Assembly (NCBI GenBank): GCA_028554755.1
Contig: JAPTOF010000003.1
Location: 5,913,501 to 5,977,500, forward strand
Length of the DNA stretch: 64,000 nucleotides
Reading direction: 5' to 3'
DNA from: Cordia subcordata
Taxonomy: Eukaryota > Streptophyta > Magnoliopsida > Boraginales > Cordiaceae
Position 1 is the first letter of the stretch, and each line of letters begins with the position of its first letter. The position numbers were made by a program, and so were the translations under genes. Of the stretch, positions 23,691 through 34,975 are shown piece by piece. Under the pieces are notes generated by a model that worked only from the letters and a program-made list of their open reading frames with translations, was not told the origin of the DNA and ran no database searches.

Positions 23691-26600
23691 ATGGCTCCTT
23701 TCATAAATAATACTCAAATTCCAATCCATGTTTTCTCCGAGGAAAGTATGAATATTGGGCAACAAAAATGAGGACATACTTCATGTTCCAAAGTTTGTGG
23801 GAGATAGTTAAAATGGGATATACAATCCCCGAAGACATGACCAGCTTGACTGAAGCGGAGAAGGAAAAATTAAACAAGGATATGGAGAAGGATAATTTGG
23901 TTCTATATAGCATACAGATGGTGATGGCAGATTCACTATTTCCAAGAATTAGCGGAGCCACAACAGCTAAATAGGCGTGGGACACGTTGAAGAAAGAATT
24001 TCTTGGCAGCATCAAGGTATGCAATATAAAACTCCAAACTATACGTAGAGAATTAGAAAATGTGAGGATGAAAGAATCTGAGACCATAAAAGATTACTGT
24101 TCTAAACTTAGAGAAGTAATCAATCAATTACAAGCCAACAAGGAAAATATTCCCCATAAAAGGGTGGTAGAAAAATTATTAATCACCCTACATGCTAAAT
24201 ATGAGGCGATAGTAACTACTACTGAGGAAACAAAAGATATAACAACTCTAACAATAACAGAGTTGGAAGGCTCTTTAGAAGCATGTGAAAAAAGACTGAG
24301 TATGCATCATAATGAATCAACAGAAAATGCATTTCAGGCTAAACTCAATATAAGGTCTCAGAATTCTGGAAATGGGGGGAGAAACTTCGGAGGAAATTTT
24401 AAAAATAAAGGAAATAGTGGATCCAATCAGGAGCAAAAGAGAGGCAAATATCCACCATGCGGTATTTGCAAGAAGACCAACCATTATGAAAATGACTGTT
24501 GGTACTGTGGAAAACCAAATGCAAAAGTTGTGGTAGATTCGGTCATCTTGAGAAGGAGTGCCGATCTAAACAAAAGCAATAAGCAAACTTCTCTGAAGAA
24601 AAGGAGAATGGAGATAACTTGTTCTATACATGTCACGCTGCAATAGAAATTAAAGATGATATGTGGTATCTTGACAACGATTACAGCAATCATATATCCG
24701 GTAATGAAAAAATCTTCCAAGATATTAACAAATTAGTAAAATCTCAAGTCAAGCTTGGAAATGGAGAACAGGTGGACGTCGAAGGGAAATGAACGATTGT
24801 AGTAAACACCAGAAAAGGCACGCACCTCATCAAAGATGTGCTGATAGTCCCTAAACTCAACACCAATCTTTTAAGCAGAGCTCAAATGAGAAGCAGCCTT
24901 AAAAGCTCAGGAGGATCAATCCTAGTTATAGCATCGAAGGTTCAAGCACTTCAACTTCCACAGGTTGAAAATTCTCTATCAGAAAAATATGACGAAAGAC
25001 CTACCAGCCATCAGTCTAAAAGATGATGTATGCCAGAGTTGCCTAAAAGGTAAACAACACAGACAATCATTCCCTTCAGGTAATTCATGGAGAGCCAAAC
25101 AGATTTTGGTGTTAGTGCACACTTATATCTGTGGCCCAATGAGAACTCCAACCTTTGAACGAAATAGATACTTCATCCTCTTTATTGATGATTATACAAG
25201 AATGACTTAGGTCTATTTTATGTATGAAAGATCAGAAGTCTTCAACATATTCAAGAAATTCAAGAACTTGGTCAAAAATCAAAGCAGCCAACGGATTAAG
25301 GTTTTAAGAAGCGATAGAGAAACAGAGTACACCTCCAAAGATTTTAACAAGTTCTGCGAAGATGAAGGAGTTGAGCGTCAACTAACAGTCAGATACGCTC
25401 TAGAATAGAACGGCATATCAGAAAGAAAGAATAAGATCGTGATGGAGAAGGCACGGACGATGTTAACAGAAAAAGACATGCCAAAGGAATTCTAGGCAGA
25501 AGCGGTGTACACAGTAGTCTATCTACTTAACAGATGTCCTACAAAGGCACTACAAAGTAAAACTCCAATAGAGGCCTGGAATGGTTGAAAGCCGTTAGAA
25601 CAACATTTACGAGTTTTTGGCAGCGTTTGCTACGTGCATATTCCAAAAGAAAAAAGGCACAAGCTAGAGGAAAAGACCGAGAAAGGCATATTCCTCGGCT
25701 ATAACACTCAATCAAAAGGCTATCAGATTTATAGCCTTAAAACTAAGAAGCTGATTGTCAATCACGATGTCGAATTCGATGAAAATGAGACATGGAACTG
25801 GGAAAAGGAGAAGATTAAGAAACAAAATATTATGGTTCCAAGATTACAAAGCTCGAATGGAAACCACACAGAAGAAGTGGCAGAAGGATCACAGACTCCC
25901 CGAACAATGCACACCTTTAAACCCAACAGTAAAAGCATCATCATCATCTTAAGTGCAGAAGAATCCTCTCCAGAGACACTGCTAAGGAGAACTAAAGCAC
26001 TGAGTGAGATATATACAACATGAAATTTCGTGACTTTAGAGCCAAAAAGCTTTAAGGTTGCAGTCAAACAAGTTCAATGGACAAAAGCCATGAAGGAAGA
26101 GATCAAAATGATCGAAAAGAACGAGACATGGGAGTTGATAGACCGACCAATAGATAAAGAAGTCATCGGAGTAAAATGGGTCTATAAAACAAAGCTCAAC
26201 TCGGATGGCTTAATTCAGAAACACAAAGCATGGTTGGTCACTAAAGGTTATTCTCAACTGCCAAAATTGATTACAATGAAACATTTGCACCAGTTGCATG
26301 TTTGGACATTATAAGGGCTCTTATCGCACTGGCCACCTAAAAACAATAGAAAATCTATCAGTTGGATGTCAAGTCAACTTTTCTCAATGGCTATCTAGAA
26401 GAAAAAATATACGTTGAACAATCTCAAAGGTTAGTGGTATTGGGACAAGAAAGTAAGGTTCTAAAGTTGAAAAAGGCACTGTACGGTTTAAACCAAGCTC
26501 CATGAGCCTGGTATAGCCGAATCGACAACTCCTTCATCAATAGAGGTTTTTGAAGAAGTCAGAGTGAGCCTACACTTCATATCAAGACCCAAGGTAACAA

Positions 26601-27588
26601 TAAAAGACTCATTGTTTCTCTATACGTCGATAATCTTTTATATACAAGAAACAATGAAAATATGATTAAGGAGTTCAAAGATGATATGATGAAAACGCTT
26701 GAGATGACGGATCTTGGGTTGATGCACTATTTTCTTGGCATCGAGATGAATCAAGAAGAGAAAAAAATATTCATCTCACAGAAGAAATGCACAGATACTT
26801 TGCTAAAGAAGTTCAAAATGTATGGTTGTAAGTCTGTTGCTACTCCTCTAGTCCCAAATGAGAAGCTATGCAAAGAAGATGGCTCACTAGATGCAAATGC
26901 ATCACTTTACAGAAGTCTCATTGGCAGGTTATTGTATCTGACAGCCACAAGGCCAAATATTATGTTTGCAACAAGTATGCTATCAAGGTTCACGCAACGA
27001 CCGAGCCGAGTCCATTTCTGAGCTGCATAGAGAATATTAAGATATTTACAAGGTATTAAGGACTATGGCATCTACTATGAATCAATAAAAGACTCAAAAC
27101 TTATAGGCAACATTGATAGTAACTGGGCTGGATCAGTTGATGATATGAAAAGTACATCTTGATATACATTCTCACTCAGCTAAGGCGTATTCTCTTGGTC
27201 GTTGAAAAAGCAAGATTGTGCAGCTCAATCATCATTAGCAGAAGCAGAATACGTCACAGCAGCATCGGCAACAAGTCAAGCTATTTGGTTTAGGCGTATA
27301 CTCGAAGATATGGGAGAACAACAGAAACAGCCTACCGACATCTACTGTGACAACAAATCAGCAATAGCAATGGCTAAAAATCTTATTCAACACAACAAAA
27401 CTAAACACATTGCTATCAAATATCACTTCCTACGAGAAGCAACTAATGAAGGTGAAATTGAGCTCAAGTACATCAATACAGAAGATCAACTTGCAGATAT
27501 ATTCACAAAGGCACTTCTTAGATCAAAGTTCAAGATGTTACGAGAGATGCTTGGAATTAAACAATTGAGCATCAAAGGGGAGTGTTAG
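23691..27588 (+). pseudogene. copia-4 gag-pol, multiple stops
   Basis: Gag starts at ATG 23691 with a frameshift near 23740 and continues to about 24646. CCHC knuckles are near 24460-24590. The protease site reads WYLDNDYSNH (about 24664) where a D[ST]G triad is expected. The integrase zinc region CQSCLKGKQH is at about 25030 and the integrase core runs to about 25600. RT starts with KWVYKTKLNSDG (about 26176) and has YVDN instead of YVDD (about 26620). RNase H contains SLAEAEY (about 27235) and TKHIAIKYHFLRE (about 27400), ending at the stop 27586-27588. Stops occur near 23971, 24790, 25207, 25405, 25492, 25586, 26020, 26337, 26503, 27018, 27163 and 27180. Confidence 0.9.
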
Positions 27589-28123
27589 AAATTGATGCTC
27601 AATTTCTAGATTAATCTTCATTATTTCCAATACATGCAACTTGGATTGCATTTTCTTGACTAATTTTGATAAGGCTTGAAAATCTAGAATTATGTAGAAA
27701 TTAGATTACTTAGCTTAATTGGCTAAGTAATTAGCTAGTTGTGTGATCTTGGTAATACTAGACAATTGAGTATTTGACTACCTAGAATTATGTAGAAACT
27801 AGCTTACTTATTCAATTAGGATAAGCAATTGACTATTTAGACTAAATCTAGAAAATTACATAGCTTTTGCTTAGTTGTATCATAGTTACCACCATAAGAT
27901 GGATGTATCACCTATAAATTAGCACTTAGGGTTGTTGTAATGATGTTTCAAATTATCAATGAAAAAAGCCATCATCTTATGAATGAAAAATCCTTCTCCT
28001 ATATTTTCACATTTTTAATTCTTCTCCAACTATTCTCTAAGCAAAATATTTAGTACTACTGTCTTCTCTATATTCCAAAAATTACCAACTAAATTTCTAG
28101 CCCAATATTTTTCAAACACCAAA
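27583..28123 (+). repeat. copia-4 3' LTR
   Basis: Starts TGTTAGAAATTG directly after the purine tract. Its end has lost one base relative to the 5' copy (ACCAAA versus ACCAACA), so the last base is uncertain by a few positions. Confidence 0.88.
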
Positions 28124-29611
28124 GTAATATAATGGTAGCAAGAGCTTCACAGATTATGGCAATAAAGGATTAAGTTTGGAACGACCAAACCAATCTCGGG
28201 GGTACTTTTTAGATGGCCAAATTTAAAGGAATCATTGGGCTCGAACAGTAAAACCTGAAGTCGCTGGATGTGATGGACAAGATCCCCCCTCCCCAACAAA
28301 GGAAAATAATGAAGATATGATAAGAGCAGCACAATACCCCTTTGGAACACGTGTTCTTTTTCTCGAGTAGAGCCAATAGGCTTTCGCGTATGGACCTTCG
28401 AGAATATATTGACATGTAACGATATTTATCTCCTTGTTTTCATTCTGCATGTGCACGCATTGATTCCAGAGGATATATCCATGACCGATTCATCTTGATT
28501 CCAGAGGATATATCTATGACCGATTCATCTGGTCTTGTTTTTATTATACTTATGCATGAATTGGCCTCCAATACAAGCAGGTTGTGCACAAATAGAATAT
28601 AATATGGTTTTAAACTCCCTGTATGCTAGCTTTGCATCTATGTAAATCTTTAAAATGTATAATCTACATTATTTTCTCCCAAAAGACAACTTTTCTTTGG
28701 CAGTACAGAAGTGACTCTCTTCTCACCATCCTTTGGTCAATTTTGATGAGAAACTATGAATAGCTTTATTATGCTCAAAGGTCTGAATGCAAAGAAGAAA
28801 AATGCTGGGAGTCACAAAGGTTTTTAAACATTTACATTGTTAGGTGCACTTTATATCTTTTTATATAAGATTTTATAGGGCAGAATATAAAGCACTAATA
28901 TGAAGAAGAGATAAAGCATAAATGTAATAATGGTGGACGCACTCAGGCTACCTCGTTCATGCCTCAGGCTTAGACTTGAGCCTATCCATCAATGAAAAGT
29001 TCTTGCTGGGAATATATATATGTGTGTGTGTATGTATATATATATATATATAAGGCATCAATTCGCATCTCTCGATAACCCTAAGGATTGCCAACCTGAT
29101 GCCACCTATGTGCCATACCGAAAAAGAAAAATATGCATATCCGATAGGGTAGGACTTTTTCCCTGACTCAATAAACATATGGTGGTTGTCAAGCAAAACA
29201 AAGGAAGGACAATACACCGATCAAGGGCCTTGTCATTTTCAAAGAGAACTGAAGATCATGGAATGGAACCAGCAACCCACTCATTAAAGCTCTCGTACCT
29301 TTCGTTCTCACTATGATTCGCATTACTCGTATATAATGTTTAACCAAATAAATCTTCAAAGAGGGCTTCAAAGCCCAAAAAAGCGTCATGGACCTCTGAT
29401 GATGGACTTGAAGTGACGAAGCATGATGGACACCATTAATAGCGACGTTGGCTTATTATCGAGAGCATAAAATCGTCTCCGACATACGCGTCTAACATGG
29501 TAATGCATCAATATGGTCAAAGCTCCAATGATTTGATTCTCTCATCCTGAAATTGGACATCATGAAGCAATGGCATTGAGAGTAACATCTGCTATCACGT
29601 GGCTTCACTAA
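28124..29611 (+). other. Element B internal region, no coding sequence recognised
   Basis: Holds a 35-bp tandem duplication (28461-28530) and a mixed TG/TA microsatellite near 29014-29052. Short open frames on both strands have no family resemblance. Confidence 0.6.
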
Positions 29612-29852
29612 GGGCTCATTTGGATTGGCTTTTTTGAAAAGTACTTTTTTCAATAACTTTTGAAAAAAAAATTTTTTATAAGTTCAAAATTCTGGCTTCT
29701 AAAAAAAGCTATATTTGAGTTTTTTTTTTTTTTTTCAGAATCTCAACTTTTTTTTAAGTCAAACAAATAGTTATTGCAAATTTACTATAACTTTTTCAGA
29801 AGAAAAAAAAAAGTATTTTTTTTCCTTAAAAAAAGTCAATCCAAACAGGCCC
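29612..29852. mobile_element. Tourist-like MITE (PIF/Harbinger family), 241 bp
   Basis: Terminal inverted repeats GGGCTCATTTGGATTGGC (left) and GGGCCTGTTTGGATTGAC (reverse complement of right). A TAA target duplication is at 29609-29611 and 29853-29855. The interior is poly-T/poly-A and could fold into a hairpin. These ends resemble those of the large Harbinger element at 51520-59194. Confidence 0.88.
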
Positions 29853-30423
29853 TAATATACACTCAAGCCCTTCGGTAAGCAATTTCAAGCAGCATCAGCG
29901 GCAAAATTGGTGGCTTGAGAGGTTTCGGTAGCTAGACAGTAACATTTATCTACTTGGTTTCAATATGCATATGTATACATATTAGATTCAATAATCCTCA
30001 CAATGAATTTTCATCTTCCTTTGCCATTGAGCTTACATATATAAATTGTATAGAGTTCTTAAGAAATCTAAGCTACGCTGCTCGATTTGGGCAGTGAAGA
30101 AGATTTGGGTTCTTATCGGGCATCTACCGTCACCTATATAAGTTAAACTCCTTTCTTGAATTAAATGAATGTGTTCTCTACACAAACTGTACATGCAGAA
30201 CGCATCACTAACAACGGGAAGAAGGACACGGTGTTTCCAAAAAAAAGCTAAGCACCACCGGAATGGTGCATCGGTTGCTTGTCTGATATACAGATTATGC
30301 ATATACAAACTCAAGTTGTAAGAAGTCACTTGAATTCTTTAATTTCTCTGAACTCTTTTATTGAATTAATTTAATACATGGGAAAGCAATTATCTTGGTA
30401 TGTATGTTGTGTGTGTGTGTGTA

Positions 30424-30758
30424 TCTATACTATATAAAAAAGCAAAATAAGTTATAATTTCGTACTGCCAAGTAGCGCTCTGTATGACAAGTAATCCATA
30501 ATTATTTATCAATTAAATATGCCCATTTTTAGGTCATTTTTTTATTTCCATCATTTATTTCAATTCCATTTCTGTTTTAAACATTTTGATTTAACTAATA
30601 TTATGTCTTTTTCTATATATATCAATCATTGTTTTATTAATTCCGTAGTATATAATTGTTTCAGTAACTATTTAGTAAGATGTAAAAACTCTATAGTTTT
30701 AATATATACAATCACATATATCGCTTCTCAGGTATCGCACGAGTGTCACACTGGTGTT

Positions 30759-30812
<54 letters not shown>

Positions 30813-31676
30813 AATGACAAGTGTCGCACAAATAGCATTCCTAAAATCCTTTTGCCATGTGGTTCTCTTACATTACAATGATATCAACTGCTATATTTAG
30901 TGAGTAAATGATTTTGTTTTATTTAAGTGAGATTTACATTGATTTAGTAAATTTATTTTAATATTTACATATTACATTCGAGAATTATGACATGCAATTT
31001 GGATTGATTGCAGATATATATGGTAACTCTTCAATTTGGTTGTTATCAAATCATTACCTATTTTAATTATTTTCTATTACTATAATAAAAAATTATTGCA
31101 ATTTACTTAATATATCATTATCGTATAATGCTATTTATCGTAATTTGAGTTATGGTATACACACACACACACACATACACACGCATCTATACTATATTAT
31201 ATAGAAAAATCTAATTCAATATAATACTGACAAGTGTTGCACAAATATAATGACAAGTGTCGCACAAATATTACACTCTGTTATATACTCCTATTTTCAA
31301 GTCTCAATCTATGTCTATTCAAGTATCGAAACTCCAATTGCACCTCATCCGACTGTCAAGATTTATATTCAAATTTATTCAAAATTGCCTTATTTAGTGA
31401 GTTTATATTGATTTACTAATTTATTTTAATATTTACATATTACAACAAAAAATCATGACACATAATCTGGATTGATTGTATATATCTATGGTAACTCACT
31501 AATTTAGTTCCTATCAAATCTTGACCTATTTTAATAGATTTCTTTTACTATTAAAAAAAATTAGTGCTATATATGGTAAAATACAATTAATTGCAATATT
31601 TAGTAATATAAAATACTTTTTTAAAAAAACCAATCATACATTTCACAACTCGTGCATGGTGCGGGTGTTGGACTAG
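30424..31676 (+). mobile_element. Helitron-like repeats, two diverged units in tandem
   Basis: Two starts of the form TCTATACTATAT (30424 and 31186) and one end GTGTTGGACTAG|T (31676) fit Helitron termini (5' TC, 3' CTAG, between A and T). Segments 30810-31090 and 31225-31560 are homologous, so two related copies lie head to tail. A (TA)n run of about 50 bp is near 30757-30809 and a (CA)n run near 31158-31180. No Rep/helicase coding sequence, so non-autonomous. Confidence 0.5.
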
Positions 31677-31682
31677 TATATG

Positions 31683-31690
31683 TATATATA

Positions 31691-31731
<41 letters not shown>
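31683..31731. repeat. (TA)n microsatellite
   Basis: About 45 bp of TA dinucleotides with a TTTA interruption directly after the Helitron-like end. Confidence 0.9.
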
Positions 31732-31733
<2 letters not shown>

Positions 31734-32930
31734 CTTTAGGTTGCTAATAACGTTTGCCATTATGGTATATTCTGGGTGTCTCTAGTTTGGCTCTACAAGC
31801 CTTTGCTCTGAAATTTGAATGAAAACGATTACATATACATATACTGATAGGGGAGAAGCAATGCTATGAAATGTTACCTAGCTTATCTCAACAAGCATAT
31901 ACCAAAAGGGAGCTCAAGTTGACCTATGGATTCTATAGACATGTCAAACTCTCATGGGTTTTCTAGCATGAGACAAGCCATATAAGTAACGAAACAAGGC
32001 CCATAAAGCATCAATCAAGAGCCTTGTTAGCTTTGAAAGGATTGAGATATTCAAGTAGGCCTATCAACTCTATCATTATTCTATCTACAGCTCATGTAAC
32101 TTAAAATTTCACCATGCCTAGCTTTTAGATACACGTTGTACCCTTGATTGGAGTACCACCACGATTAGAGGATGTAGTAGTAATGTTGGCTTATCAAGAG
32201 ATTTGTAAGGTCGTCCTTGACACAAATTTTCAACTTGTAATGCATCGACATGATCAAGCCCAAGTACGTGATAGAAGTAGCAATTCCCTAGTAGCCAAGT
32301 TAAACTATCTTATTTTTATCAAGTCGAATTGTCATGTATCACCCGCAACATGTTATAGGCATTTACTTGTATTATGCTACTTTATGAGGTTTAATATACC
32401 AACAGTAATACAACATAATAAATCCCATCATGTGACAGGACACAATTGTAAGCCACATTATGATAAGTGATTACCATGCAAGTAAGTTGACGACTAAAAT
32501 ATTTAAAGCATGCATCATTTTATGTTAATATGACCTGGGCATTACTAGGAGCATTTTAGTGATCTAATACTAACTCAACATTGGCTATTGTAACATTTTC
32601 CCTTGCTGCTTTAAATGCGAGGTAATATGATATGCCTAGTGAATGTGGTGTTTTACTGTGGAATTCAACTAAAATTTTATGGTATACAAGCTGCACATCA
32701 TAAGAGGAGTTCAGCAAGGTCCAAAGCTACATGAGGGTCACCTACTATTGTATTATATTTAGCCATCTCTTCATAAGATATACATGATTAAGCAAATAAA
32801 GCTTATGAAAATTAACAATGCAAAGTGGAGACAAACATGCTAAACATCCCAGAAGATAACTCGACGACAACAACTGGGTCAGGCCATCTTACCCTACGAC
32901 CACAGACTCGACATGAACCTCAACGAGGCA
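31732..32930 (+). other. Element B internal region, no coding sequence recognised
   Basis: A 108-codon frame at 32144-32470 has no recognisable domain. I see no gag, protease or pol motif here. Confidence 0.55.
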
Positions 32931-32935
32931 ATATG

Positions 32936-33365
32936 TCAAAGGCCATACATATCAAAAGGCGACGAGCCACCAAAGAGCTAAAAGCTCATACATATCAAAA
33001 GGCAACGAGCCACCAAAGAGCTAAAAGCTCAAAAATATCAAAAGGCGATAAGTCTCAAAAAAGCTAAAAGCTCAAACATATTAAAAAGCGACAAGCCTCT
33101 AAAGAGTTAAAAGCTCAAACATATTAAAAGGCCAAGAGCCTCCAAAGAGTTAAAAGCTCAAAAATATCGAAATGCGATGAGCCTCCAAAGAGCTAAACCC
33201 CAAACACATCAAAGACCACAAGCCTCGAAGAAAGTTACAACTCGAACTTATCTAAGTCTACAAGTCTCAACAAGCTACAACTAAAATCATTTGAAGGCCA
33301 CGAGCCTCGATGAACTATAGTTCCAATCATTTGAAAGCTACAAACCTCGAAAAGTTGCAGATCGA
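32936..33365 (+). repeat. Decaying minisatellite, unit about 43-46 bp
   Basis: About nine consecutive units share the pattern ACATATCAAAAGGCGACGAG, then CC, then TCCAAAGAGCTAAAAGCTCA. The first units are nearly identical and later ones diverge steadily. An 80-codon open frame at 32825-33067 arises from these units and is not taken as a gene. Confidence 0.85.
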
Positions 33366-34270
33366 CAATCTTATTATACTCTAGCATGATCAAGCCAAAG
33401 TGAATAAATGTTATCAAGTCAAAGTCATGACAAATTAAGACATAGAGAAATAATGGAGAGAAAGAAGAAAGCAAAGTTATGATTCAACATTCTCCAATGA
33501 CTATCAACTTCCAGAAACAATGAATCAAGCCAAAGGGTTAGGCCGCAGGCGTAAACCCAAACTTGATAAACAAAAAAATGTAGCTACAAGCAAAGAAAGA
33601 AAAGGGCTTGGTCCCTAAAAGCACATAAAAGGTTAAGACAAGGTAAGGATCATCTGGCTCTTGGTGAAAGAGATAATTTCATGCTATCATTGGCTCAAGG
33701 TTTTAGAATCATTAGTTGGTTTCACTAGACCCACTACATGGTTCAACTAAAACTAAAAAGGCTATTGACTTGGTAAGCCTGAAACTACTTATATTTTACT
33801 GAGAATGTTTCACCCGAAAAAAGCATCAACCAGATCATGTCACAGAGTCTTAACTGCATAGCTCAGGATAGTCGACATTAAACTCAAGATTTGTAGTTGG
33901 CCAAAAAGAATAACTCCTGCTTGAATCGAATTTAAGAGTTCAAATATAAGTGCATCACGCTACGGATACAAGTCTGAATAAACCAAGAGCTCCTAATTGA
34001 ATCATATCAAATATTTTAATCCTGATCCAATTTCCAAAATCGCTTATAATTTACAAAATCTAAAGGAACAAAGGCTCAAAATTTATGAGACAAAGAAGAT
34101 TCGAACAAGGTCCCTACTAGTAATCAATACTAGAAGACGAACCGGACACCTACTATTAAGAGAAAAGCTAAGGAGGATAACCATGCGAGAGATTAGGCAA
34201 ATCGAACAAAGTAGTTTAGTCACACTCGACTTGGTTAAATCTCACGTACGCTTGTGACTAAAGAGGCTAC
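33366..34270 (+). other. Element B 3' internal region
   Basis: No recognisable protein. An 86-codon lysine/arginine-rich frame at 33997-34257 ends just before the LTR and is not convincing as a gene. The short purine stretch AAAGAGG before 34271 may be the polypurine tract. Confidence 0.5.
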
Positions 34271-34970
34271 TGATAGAGAAGTGGGCTACGACCTCTACCA
34301 ACCCGATCCGGGTCGACCAAAATTACCCAAATATAATCGCCTGTGAAGTCAGCTTGGCCCCAGATGTCATCTTGATCTCCCAGTCATTTTGATCAAGAAG
34401 CGTCATATCCTGATCATTCTGGAGGATGTCACATCCTGACCCTAGGGTGACGTCCTAACCCTAAGGACCTATCCCGACCCCAGGGTGACCTCCCAACTCT
34501 TGGGTGATGTCTCGACCCTAGGGTGACGTTTTGACCCTAGGGTGATATCCCGACCTTAAGGGTCCATCCTGACCCAAAGGTGATTTTCCGACCAAAAGGG
34601 CAAGTGTACCCCTACAACTAGCACCCAATGTATTCTCTTTATACACCAGGTATAATAACATCTTCTATAAGGCAACATGTCCCAAGGAATGTCCTATAAA
34701 TAGCCCCAAGAGTACAAATAAAAGGGTAAGCTATTCCATCTGAAGAAGAGGCTAAAATGTAGGAGCTCTCTCCTCTCCTCTCTTTTTCTTTCTCTTTCAC
34801 TCTTTAATCTACACTCTCAGTAAATACTTACTAACTTAACCGCCTAAGGGGCTAACACTGGACCCCCACCAACAAGTAGCCTTCCCTTACAAGTCTCTTA
34901 TCACTAAAGCCATCTATGTCAGAGTCGGATCTTGAAGATCCAATGCTTTATCTGACTCAATATAGAATCA
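34271..34970 (+). repeat. Element B 3' LTR (700 bp)
   Basis: Same ends as the 5' LTR. It is shorter mainly because it has fewer of the internal 20-bp GACCCTAGGGTGACGTC-type modules. The sequence to its right immediately resumes gypsy-A integrase on the minus strand. Confidence 0.85.
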
Positions 34971-34975
34971 TCAAT

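Larger units (their letters stand above)
23066..28123 (+). mobile_element. Ty1/copia retrotransposon (copia-4) nested in element B
   Basis: LTRs of 542 bp (23066-23607) and about 541 bp (27583-28123). Flanks ATAAT (23061-23065) and GTAAT (28124-28128) fit a 5-bp duplication with one change. The primer-binding site TGGTATCCGAGCCC is at 23609 and a purine tract AAAGGGGAG at 27574-27582. Domain order gag, protease, integrase, RT, RNase H. Inactive: many stops, a changed protease site and a changed RT box. Confidence 0.92.
21206..34970 (+). mobile_element. Large non-coding LTR element (element B, LARD-like)
   Basis: The two LTRs (21206-21961, 756 bp; 34271-34970, 700 bp) are direct repeats beginning TGATAGAGAAGTGGGCTACG and ending GAATCA. 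The sequence after the left LTR, TTGGTGCTGTCTGTAGGAA, resembles the primer-binding region of many plant gypsy elements. Excluding the nested copia (23066-28123), the internal region is about 7.2 kb, with no gag or pol reading frame that I can recognise. It therefore resembles a large retrotransposon derivative, mobilised in trans. It also carries a Tourist-like MITE, Helitron-like repeats and a minisatellite. Confidence 0.75.

Noticed and set aside
30519..30881. 120-codon frame with YI repeats, and a similar frame at 17858-18064
   Set aside because: The frames arise from Helitron-like AT-rich repeat sequence and a (TA)n run; shared similarity reflects the repeat, not a protein.
32825..33067. 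80-codon open frame with Lys-rich repeats, and the array as a possible CRISPR
   Set aside because: It is the translation of the minisatellite. Units are adjacent without unique spacers and diverge gradually, and this is plant nuclear DNA.
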